DNA of 64,000 bases, taken from assembly GCF_019279795.1 (NCBI RefSeq), contig NC_056740.1:231968797-232032796 (forward strand). Reading direction: 5' to 3'. The position numbers were made by a program, and so were the translations under genes. A model generated the notes under the pieces. It saw only the letters and a list, made by a program, of their open reading frames with translations, did no database searches and was not told the DNA's origin. This document shows positions 54,684 to 64,000 of the stretch, one piece after another (positions within the stretch are counted from its first letter, which is position 1; each line of letters opens with the position of its first letter). Source of the DNA: Protopterus annectens (taxonomy: Eukaryota; Chordata; Ceratodontiformes; Protopteridae).

Positions 54684-57458
54684 TATAGGTTCATAACAAG
54701 CCCAGCCAAAAAGGTACCCTGGCTTTTGCCACCCAAGAAAATTATTTTCCTGTGCCACTGTCGAGCAGAGCCACAGAAGTGATCCCCGGGGTGAATTTCC
54801 TATTTCCCATCCACTCATCAAGATTTTTCTTGAAGAGTGCTAATGAGGAGCTTTGTTTGATATAGATAGGTAGTTTATTCCAGAGTATGGGAAGTCTCTG
54901 GGATAGGAATCTATCCCTCTGGCATGTTCTGTTTATTGTGGTGACAAGGTTTAGGTCCCTAGAGTATGTAGCTCGGAGGGATTGGGATTTCTTTAAGTGG
55001 AGCATGTCCAACAGCTCTGGGTCTGACATAGCTTTGTATGTTAGGCAGAGATCACCTCTGAGTAGGCGATATGCGATGGAGTAAAGCTGGAGTTTTTAGG
55101 GCATCTGTTTGAGGCCAGTAATCCTCTTTGTGAGGTATTTCTGCGGCCTTTCCAGTTGTTGTAGATGTCTTGTGAGGTACATACCAAAAGGGGCGTTATA
55201 CTCTATAATGGGTCTAATGAGTGATGAGTAGAGGGGAACAATGACCTCTTTTTTCTGGATGAGAAACCTTTTGTGATGAGGTGTGCCATGTAGAAGGATT
55301 TCCTGACTACTGTGGCAATGTGATTATCAAAGGAGAGACTACTGTCCACCTGTGTCCCAAGGTCTCTTATCACACTTTTGGTGTTAAGTATACTACCGCC
55401 TATGTTTTAGTTCATGGGTACAGAGTTTTTACCAAAGGGGATGACAATGCACTTTTTGGCATTGAGCTTGAGGCCGTGGCTTTGACACCAGGCATCTGTC
55501 TCAGTGAGGCCCTTTTGTAGGATGTCCACATCCTTAGGAGTTTCAATTATGGCTCCTAGTTTGCAGTCATCTGCGAACTTCGTTAGCAAAAGACCTTATG
55601 TGCTAGCCTGCACTTCAGAGAAGTAGATACCAAACAGGAGAGGACCCAGTACTGAACCCTGTGGTACTCCACTTGTCACTGGTCTGAAGTTGGATTTGGA
55701 GTCTGCTACTTTCACAGTGTGGGTTCTGTCAGTGAGCCAGTTGGCAACCCATCTTGTGACATAGGGATTTATACCTAGTTTAGTGAGTTTATCTATAATT
55801 CCAGAGTGGGGGATGGTGTCAAAAGTCTTGGCAAGATCTAGATAGGCTGTGTGAACCACCTTACCCTCGTCTACGGCTTTGGTGACTACTTCAAAGAAGT
55901 CTATCAGGTTTAGGAGACATGATCTGCCTTTTACAAACCCGAACTGGGTGGGGTCCAGAGTTTGGAGATTACCAATGTCTTTGTTTATAAGTTCCATGAT
56001 GATACATTCCATGGCCTTGCAGACCAGGCTCGTCAGGCTAATGGGGCGGTAGTTCCCAGGGTCCGTGGTGGCTTCCCCCTTGTGGAGTGGGATAACTGTC
56101 GCTGTGCGCCATTCAGCGGGCATAAAGCCTAAGGTGAGGCTATGATTGAACATGGTACTTAGGTGGGGTGCCAGTTCATTCTGTAGTTCATGTAGAACGC
56201 AGCCTGGGATGTTGTCAGGTCCCATGGCTGCTGTGTTCTTGGCTTTGGAGAGTGTGGTTTTTACCTGTGCAGCTGTGATTACAGGAACTTTGCATTCTTC
56301 CGGTATAGAGATGGGCCCTTTAGGGGGAGAGAGGGGGTAAAGTTAGCACTGAACCTATCTGCCAGGATGTTGGCAATATCAGTTGGGTCTGTATATTTAG
56401 TGCCATTGTGCTGTAACTCAGAGCAGATCTGAGTGTTGCCATTGAGATTCTTGACATAGCTATAGAATGCTTTTTGGTTGTCTTTAGAATCAGTGGTGAT
56501 TTTGTTTTCATAACTAGCTTTGGAGGATTTTATCAGGGATTGCAGCTTCTTACTGAGGCTGACCAGGGAGCTCCTCCACTCATGAGATTTTACTCTCTTT
56601 TGCAACAGTTTAACAGTTTCTTCCTTCTGTTGTACAGTTTGTTTATGGCAGGGGACCACCAGATTGGCTTCCTTTTTTTGGAGGATAGCGTCTTGGTTCT
56701 GTTTGGGATAGCACGATCCATGCATTCGTGTAAGTGCTTATAAAGTGCAATTGTGAAGGATTCAGTAGTCATAACCGTATTGTCTATCTGCATGGGTGTC
56801 ATGAAGTTTAGCACTTCTGTCTTAAGAAGCATGAAGTTGGCTTTGGAGAAATCTTTTATTATGGTTTCCTTAATGGAGGGGGGTGGGGGCAGAATGTGGA
56901 TATCTAGGGTGATTAGCTTATGGTCGGATCGGACCAATGAGGCGTTGACTTCTGTTGGTAATGACTAGATCTAGGATATTGTTGCCCCTGGTGGTGGTGT
57001 GGATAAGTTGATCCAGGGCATTGGAGTTTATGAATTCCAGAAAGCGTTGAGTGAAGGAGTTGGTACATGAGTAATTTTCCCAGTTAATGGTGGGGTAGTT
57101 GAAATCGCCCATTATTAGAGTGTTTTGTTGAACCCTAATATTTTCCAGTACATCAAGAAAAGAGGAGTGGGAATCCTGGGGCATGGTGGGGGATCTGTAG
57201 CAAGCTATAATTTGGATTGCAGTTTTGCCCAAAGTTAGTTGCGCTTGGATAACCTCGGATGTATTATGCTGAGCAACTAGCCTGGAGTTCTGGATATCCT
57301 TAATGAATATGGACACACCTCCACCTTTGGTGTTCCGGTCCAGGTTACATGGCCGAAAAGTGTGGTATGAGTTATAGCCTGGTAGTGTAGGGGTGCTCTC
57401 TGGAGCCTTGAACCAGGAATCAGTTACTGCATAGATATCAATGTTTTCCATTTTAAGG
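54684..57458 (-). mobile_element. CR1-h: CR1 copy, 5'-truncated in the endonuclease
   Basis: Minus strand. Endonuclease 56,918-57,451 starts MENIDIYAVTDSWFKAPEST (Glu of TETW changed to Asp), with IMGDFNYPTINWENYS. Linker in 56,590-56,937 and 56,279-56,725 (with a small GTTTAACAGTTTC duplication at about 56,605). The RT frame 55,596-56,225 has MGPDNIPGCVLHELQNELAP, YLDLAKTFDTIPHSGIIDKL and SGVPQGSVLGPLLFGIYFSE; the next frame has KFADDCKLGAIIETPKDV (55,540-55,590). C-terminus 54,742-55,029. The 3' tail is a single octamer at 54,684. The 5' break is at about 57,458. Confidence 0.93.
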
Positions 57459-58019
57459 AAAATGGAACTTACTTTTTGGAATTTTACTTAAAGATCATGC
57501 TCAAAGCTATGAAATGGAATACCACATTTCCATTCCACTTCTGCCTAATGGCAGTAATCATTTGTCTGCAGCATCTGTTTCTGTTTTATTTTCACATAAA
57601 GTAGTGATTGAACCGGTGAAGGGCATTAACTAGTGTCATCAATCTTTATATAGTTCTCTGGTCTCATTGTGTGACTTTATGCTGATGGAGTGTCAGTCAA
57701 GCTGCATTTCTACATAATGCAATGAGTGGAAATGAAAACGCTGTAGCAGAATAAATACTACAATAAAAATATTTAATGAACAATATCATTATTTATTAAA
57801 TATTACTTTTGCTAGAAAGCCTATTTTATGACTTTGCTTTACATTTCTGTTTTCCTTTTCCTTTTGAAAAAAAACATGTATTTGGCTACTGCTGAGTACA
57901 ACTAGCCATAAGATCACATTGTCATGCGTTCACCTAACTGCGAGCAAGTTGTGTGCACAATGTATGTACAAAAACAAGGGTTTTCTTTTCCTTTTAAAAT
58001 GTTAATATTAACACATTTT
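57459..58019. other. Unassigned
   Basis: AT-rich sequence with no recognised gene or repeat. Confidence 0.45.
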
Positions 58020-58740
58020 TATTCTGAGAGGATGCCTGAAAAGTGGAGAAGTGTTTTGGTACCAATTTTTAAGAATAAGGGTGATGTGCAGAGCTGTAGT
58101 AACTACAGAGGTATAAAATTGATCAGTCACACCATGAAGTTATGGGAAAGAGTAGTGGAAGCTAGGTTAAGAAGGGAGGTGATGATTAGTGAGCAGCAGT
58201 ATGGTTTCATGCTGGGAAAGAGCACTGCAGATGCAATGTTTGCTCTGAGGGTGTTGATAGAGAAGAACAGAGAAGGTCAGAAGGAGTTCCATTGGGTGTT
58301 TGTGGACTTAGAGAAAGCATATGACAGGGTGCCTAGAGAGGAGCTGTGGTATTGTATGAAGTGGCAGAGAAGTATGGAAGAGTGGTACAGGATATGTAAG
58401 AGGGTAGTGTGACAGTGTTGAGGTCTGCACTAGGAGTGATGGATGGGTTCAAGGTGGAGGTGGGATTACATCAAGGATCAGCTCTGAGTCCTTTCTTATT
58501 TGCAATGGTGATGGACAGCTTGACAGATGAGATCAGACAGAATTATCCGTGGACTATGATGTTTGCGGATGATATTGTGATCTGTAGTGAGAGTAGGGAA
58601 CAGGTTGAGGAGACCCTGGAGATGTGGAGATATGCTTTAGAGAGGAGAGGAATGAAGGTCAGCAGGACTAAGACAGAATACATGTGTGTGAATGAGAGGG
58701 AGGGAGGATAGACAAATGGTGAGGATGCAGAGAGTAGAGG
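58020..58740 (+). mobile_element. RTE-clade LINE, RT fragment
   Basis: The frame 58,030-58,412 gives MPEKWRSVLVPIFKNKGDVQ, YRGIKLISHTMKLWERVVE, QYGFMLGKSTADAMFALRVL and WVFVDLEKAYDRVPREELW (motif A). After a +1 frameshift at about 58,409 the frame 58,409-58,711 has LHQGSALSPFLFAMVMDSLT (motif B) and MFADDIVICSESREQVEETL (FADD active site), ending KTEYMCVNERE. These blocks are typical of RTE-clade RTs in fish and amphibians. No endonuclease domain is present, so it is 5' truncated; about ten residues are lost at the frameshift. Confidence 0.9.
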
Positions 58741-59759
58741 TGGCGAAGGAAGCCTGATTGCTTGCTTATACAGCAATAATTTCTTCTAAAGTTTTCTGTG
58801 TCGAAATAAAATGTTGTGACTTCATGTTTTGAAATTTGTTTGTCTAGAAAAGTTAATTTTACATCCGTTGTTGTCTATTTTCATCTGTTTCAAACATATG
58901 GGTTGTTGGATCTGACTAGATCTGATCTCTACACCAACTGTGAAGCTTCTTTGGATCCAGAGCTCTGACTCCTCCCCTATCCATAATTCCCCTGGATGCA
59001 ACCTTAGCTAATCATATTGAGTTTGTCCACCTCCTTTGTCTGAAACTGGACAATCCTACAGAAGGAACCCTGAAATTAGATAATTCCAGTGTGTTGAGGA
59101 GGAATTGATACAGTCTCACATGACTTTCCACAGACAGGGAAAAAAGGGCCTGCTCAATTATCTCAAAGACATAGGTGACAATCTGGAAGGGGTGACAAGA
59201 GGGAGGGAGTTTGAAGGAGATGAAAATCAGACAACGTGGATCTAATGTTTGATAAGTACATAACTTTCATATCCAATGTTGTCTATTCTTATCTGTTTCA
59301 AACATACAGGACAGAATCCCAAGCTCTCAAAATTCACTGAAGCTATAGGAGTGTCCTTGCATCCAATATAACAATTTGAAATAGCCACCATCTGAACTTT
59401 GATGATGAAAAAGCTGGAACCTTTATCGAAGAGCTCAGATAAGAATTCTAGCATGGATGCAATGGGTGCTGAAAAAGGACCCAAACAGAGAATCTCTTCC
59501 ATTTGCTCTGGTATATCTTTCTAGTGGCCAGTTTCTGAGAAGCAGAAAGAATATTGATTACTGCAGGGGGAAGCCTGGCATCTCTGGTTATATTTAAAAT
59601 TGGAGGTACCATGTGGTTAATTTCATGGACTTCTGATTTGGAGTAGGCAGTCTGGATGGGTGAATTAGTAGGTTAAGACAAGTAATCTAACATCCATGAG
59701 GGATGTGCTAATAGATGCCACAGGTAGGAGAACCATGTTTGCGTGTGCCAAAAAGGGGC
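58741..59759. other. Unassigned
   Basis: No supported gene. The minus frame 59,242-59,502 has no recognisable family. It may be the 3' UTR of the decayed LINE that follows on the minus strand. Confidence 0.4.
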
Positions 59760-61880
59760 AATGAGGATCACACACTGGCTTGCACTGCCTTGCATATTAT
59801 TCTCCTGTGCTTTAACATTTGCAGACATGCCTTATCTGTAACACATGTAAACAGTTTACCTATTTTCAAGTCATCTGCATGCAGTGTATAGAACACATCA
59901 GATGAAAAAGATAGATCTGAAAGATGCAACCTAAACAAGTATGGGCCTAGGAAAGAGACCTGTGGGACATCCTGATTGAAATCTAGACTTTTACCTGTCC
60001 AGTTGGTGTATGATACTTGCCATGTCATATTTGTAAGCTACGTAGCTATCCATCTTACCAAGATTGCATAAATACCTAGTTGTTCTAATTTATTGATCAG
60101 CGTTTTTTGTATGACCATACAAAATACTGAAGTTAAATCTATGTAAATTATATCACAGCACATTTTTTTCATTTATACTGTTATTATACTGTTATGGAAC
60201 ATCATGTTACAGGTGGTTATAGATCTATCTTCAACATATGCATGCTGATATATGGCTTCAAGCCCCAGTCTTTAGAGTTTGAACAATAATTTATCCAAAA
60301 TAACCTTCTTCATTAATTTTCTACACCATGAAAGTAAACTTATGGGTCTGTATGAATCTGGGTTTGTTCTATCCCCCCTTACCTTAAAGACAGGTTTAAC
60401 ATGTGTGTCCCCTGTCTTGAGGAATATTCCCATACTTAAATGAACTAGTGAATAACAGATATAATGATACTATAAATTCATGCTAAAGTATTCCCTGATC
60501 ATTATTCCTAATTCTATCTCCTCCCTGTGCTTTGTTCAGGTCTAGTTTGCATTGTTATTTTTCAATATAATCTAATTTTATTCCAGTATCTGAGGTTACC
60601 TGGACGTCACTAGGACAATTTATCACCCTCTTTGTGGAGCCAAACTGCTTTCATAAGATTTTGTAAATATATCTATAATCTGTTATGTCCTGGAATAAAT
60701 TTTAGACTCTACACACAGTTTATCAACTTTTATGTCTTTACTCCTAACACATCGTATGTTTCTATAAAATCATTTCTTATTATGCTCAATATATTTATAT
60801 AACTATTCTACAATTTTTTATCTTGTCTCACACTGTGTTTAATTTGCCCATCTGGCTTGTTTATTTCTGTTTTCAAAGTTATAATTTGACCTCTTTTCCA
60901 TTTGATATATTTTGTCTCTCCCCTTAATAGAGTATCTTGTTCTTCTAGAAATATATCCTCCTGACTTTCCTGATGTTAAACATTTTTTATTTTTTGCATT
61001 CACACAATTTCTTCTGCAATTTTTCCACTAAAAGCATCACTCCAGTTAGTTTTACATAGTGACTGTTTTGCTTCAATATAGTCTGTTTTAGTTTGGCATA
61101 ATTATCTATCAGTAATTTAATCATTATAACTGTGATCACTGCACTTCAATGGTGGTAAAACTTGAAATGATGTAGCAGTCATTCCCTTAGGAAGACAAAC
61201 CATGCCTACTATGTTTTGTTCACTGGTAGTATTTTTTACAGTGTGAAGCAATTGTTTGTTTCTGAATATACATTGTAAATCATTTCCTTACCAATGTTGT
61301 TGAATCAATATTATTCCAGTCTGTTTCTGGTAAATGTAAGTCCCCAGCCACTATTATTTTCCCTCCAGTGTTTCATGCAAGAAATGTATGAATTTGTCTA
61401 GGTCATCAGCACTTGACTTAGTGGTCTGTATGCTCCAACAATTGCTATATGTTCCAGAGTTTTCTTTATTGTCACAGTTATACATTCTACAATTTTGATG
61501 ATATCATTGAAGAGGTAACAATCACTACTCTCATAATAGTTTTTAATTCTTATCATAATACCTCCGCCTGATTTTTTGTTAGAATGTTTGTTACTGTAAA
61601 AACATTTATACCCTGATGGAACTGGTTTCCAGTCATTGATCTTTAACCATATTTCACAAACAATAACATCAATCTTGTGGGAACATAGCAAATGTACCAA
61701 TAAAAAATATTATAATGCTCCTGGCATTAACAACCAGCACAGATACATCAAATGTTGCTATCTGTGAACTGTTACATTTCTGACATGGCAAAATCCTAGT
61801 CAAATATTGCAATATATCTGCTGCAAAAATTCTTCTTCCCTTGTCTTGATAAGTGCACACCATCCTGTCTAAACATGTGC
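59760..61880 (-). mobile_element. Second CR1-group LINE lineage, highly decayed
   Basis: Minus strand. At 61,780-61,863 YQDKGRRIFAADILQYLTRI resembles the end of a CR1-type ORF1 esterase ('DGlH.s..G...la..l'). The endonuclease follows: VLVVNARSI, then HKIDVIVCEIWLKINDWKPV (Glu kept, Thr of TETW lost), GYKCFYSNK, GGGIMIRIKNYY and VGAYRPL (61,398-61,760). RT pieces: NPDSYRPISLLSWCRKLMKK (about 60,310-60,370), VSFLGPYLFRLHLSDLSF and LHADDLKIGKL (59,850-59,950, active site HADD). Sequence and decay differ strongly from the CR1-a to -h family, so it is an older, separate lineage. Confidence 0.75.
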
Positions 61881-63400
61881 ACGTAAAATTAGGCTTGGAT
61901 GCTCACTTTTACAGTAGGCCATTTTTTCATGTAGGTATTTATCCCAAAAATCTTTTCATTCACGCTGAGCTGACTCTCTTTTTTTTATATATTTTGTGAA
62001 AAATACATCCTAACACCTTTACAATATCTTTAAATATACATATAATTTAGAATACTGTATATGATACTTAGCTTTAGCAAATCATTAATGGCACACTCAT
62101 TTAAGGAATCTACTTTCAGCTATAAATTAATAAAGAATTGTAAAAGAAAAGAGTAATCCAAATCATTTACCACAGAATTCAAAGAAATTTTATGACAACT
62201 TCCTTGAGAAAATCACACAAGCAATATGCAACTAAATATCAACTTATGTACACTAAAGTCATCACTCTGACCTACTGTACCAGTTCTGCCAGTCACACAA
62301 ATGCTGAATTTCCTTTACATCACCTGGGAACGTGCACAGGAACTTCTGTTCACTATCACTCGCAGTCACACCTTGTTATAAAAGTAAATATCAATAAATC
62401 AAAAACCAAAACAAGATTGTTTGAGATAAGCTCTGGATTGTCCTCTCAACAGTCTTTGTGAATTTATAGCTGAATAGGCTCCTTGGGATGGCTAGAGTTT
62501 CCCTGTCTAAAATCTACCCCTTTCTAACCACAAACAGTGAAAATCAGAGGTAAAAACAACAAAGTATAAATCAAAATAAATCTTACTGTCTAAAAGCTAT
62601 CCCTTTCTTTTGCAAACAATGAAAAACAGGGGTAAACATAAATTAAAAATCCAACTAAATGTTCTCTTACTTACCTGGTTCACAGTCGATCACAAATCAA
62701 CACCGGATTGTTTCAGATAAGCTGTATGTTATCATAAAACATTTCATAAAATCATATCAGTGGTATTGAGGGAGAAGAGGCAGGAAAATAAAACACCAGC
62801 AAAGAAATATATATTTTAACAACCAGTAAGGATCATTTGGTGCAGCAAATCTGCATTCAAGCTGCTAGATAATATGTAAAACATACTTATCAAAAAGTAA
62901 TGACTTTTTTTTATACCTTCAAAGGATTCACCTTATGTTTGACCTATGCATTATATAAAACTCTATTACTGTTCCTGAGCATGCTACTTTATCATAAAAA
63001 ATGTTGCAATGGTCCATGATATTTTCTGTGAAATAAAAATTTTATTTTGAATTCTCTGACTTCTATTTTCAGATTTTGTCCTCTCACACTCATATTGTTC
63101 CTTTTATTTTGAATATGGTAGCCATATGAATTCAATTGCTTCTCTGAGGTACTTAGCAAAATGTATTATTATGCCTCTTTCTTTCTTTAATAATATTTAT
63201 TAAGCGCTTCAATGAATGGAAGGTAGTTTGTGGACAGCAACTTTACCAGATGTTTTACATCACCATGTCACCATTTTTTCACATTCAAATGTTTGTTGAT
63301 ATACTTTGGTGAGTGGTTGAATTCTGCCAGTGAAATGTCCCAGTATATCCTTGTTCACCTGTCTCTGGGTTACTGGTATGCAAAACATGAGTTAAAAAAA
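61881..63400. other. Unassigned AT-rich sequence
   Basis: Nothing recognised. Upstream ORF1 of the decayed LINE may extend here but is not readable. Confidence 0.45.
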
Positions 63401-63404
63401 CTAT

Positions 63405-63487
63405 CATGGGAATGTAAGGCTAGAGTTCCTAAGAACCTCACAGATCAGTAGCCTATTAAGTACCTGTAAGCCTATGAACCTGTAAGA
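63405..63487 (+). mobile_element. CR1-i: CR1 3' tail fragment
   Basis: AAGGCTAGAGTTCCTAAGAA ... TCAGTAGCCTATTAAGTACC ... AAGCCTATGAACCTGTAAG resembles the CR1 3' UTR and degenerate octamer tail of the other copies (GGCTAGGCTTGTAAATGCCC, ATAGCCTAGTAT, CCTATGAACCTATG). Only the last about 80 bp are recognisable. Confidence 0.55.
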
Positions 63488-64000
63488 GGTATGGGCAGTG
63501 TGACTATGTTTGGTTATGACAGGAAATTTAGTTTTGGTTGTATACAGTTATACAGTGTATCTGATATGGAGGAATTATAATGTTATGTTTTTAATTGGTT
63601 AGCTACTCTTAACATCATATCCTTCATACCTTTTGTCACTTGAGTTCTGCCTGGGATCATCACAGGTGGGGAATAATTTGGATGTGTTTTTTCTCAGGGT
63701 GGGTATGATCTCATCAGCCAAGCAGAGCTTTCAGCCAGTCAGTTTTAAGTACCTGTGACTGGGGAGAGGAAAGGAGATACAGGGTTGTCATACTGCATTT
63801 GACTGTATTTTGAGTTTACACTCCCCCCATGTGCTGGGTTATATAGATTTGCAGGCATGCAGTGGGGGTGTAGCCAAGGATATGCTTTGCCTTTGTGTTG
63901 TTGCATGCAGCATCAGTCTCTCACCCACATGATTGGAGCATCATTTGATCACTATTTGTTACACTGTCTTTCTAGGAAAAAAAGCATTGGCACACTCCTA
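63488..64000. other. Unassigned
   Basis: No gene, repeat or RNA recognised. Confidence 0.45.

Overview
The window reads as intergenic DNA from a vertebrate with a large, transposon-swollen genome. The combination of many CR1-type LINEs, Penelope-like elements (PLEs) with a GIY-YIG nuclease, Ty3/gypsy elements, an RTE LINE with a matching SINE tail, and a class I (gamma/epsilon-like) endogenous retrovirus (ERV) suggests a lungfish or an amphibian. That assignment is inference; no host gene, rRNA or functional tRNA gene was recognised. Nearly every readable coding stretch belongs to a retroelement and almost all are broken by stops or frameshifts.

Layout. 1-4,330: two CR1 fragments (CR1-a, CR1-b), a hairpin MITE, a LINE 3' end and long TG/TA microsatellites. 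4,700-15,240: old sequence with Ty3/gypsy fragments (integrase tail directly followed by RT start at 6.9-7.6 kb; integrase head at 14.64-15.0 kb), an 0.8-0.9 kb tandem duplication, a TG-rich minisatellite and a dispersed repeat with a tRNA-like head. 15,285-29,868: a plus-strand CR1 (CR1-c) split by an 11.68-kb minus-strand ERV (16,004-27,683, 5-bp target duplication TTCTC), whose env is split in turn by a minus-strand CR1 (CR1-d).

29,870-53,950: a minus-strand Ty3/gypsy element in pieces. Its nucleocapsid and pre-RT sequence lie at 52.93-53.5 kb, RT-RNase H at 36.1-37.3 kb and integrase at 32.3-32.8 kb. The 15.6 kb between pre-RT and RT is one apparently full-length CR1 (CR1-f, 37,313-52,922), itself interrupted by two PLEs. 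PLE1 (39,152-44,391) has two pseudo-LTRs (pLTRs) and is flanked by about 730-bp duplicated CR1 sequence. PLE2 (46,307-51,217) has a 15-bp target duplication and is itself interrupted by CR1-g. This gives four nested levels: gypsy > CR1-f > PLE2 > CR1-g. A tRNA-type SINE with an RTE tail and CR1-e (33,268-35,253) also lie inside the gypsy.

54,684-64,000: CR1-h, an RTE LINE fragment, a second more decayed CR1-group LINE (59.76-61.88 kb), a CR1 tail and unassigned AT-rich DNA.

The genes do not form a host pathway. They are replication machinery (ORF1 esterase, endonuclease, RT, GIY-YIG nuclease, gag/pol/env) of several retroelement lineages. Points worth a second look: a hammerhead-ribozyme-like fold shared by the two PLEs, the ~730-bp duplication around PLE1, an upstream ORF conserved in both PLEs, an in-frame TGA-CTA at the ERV gag-pol junction, and the nesting itself, which orders the insertions in time.
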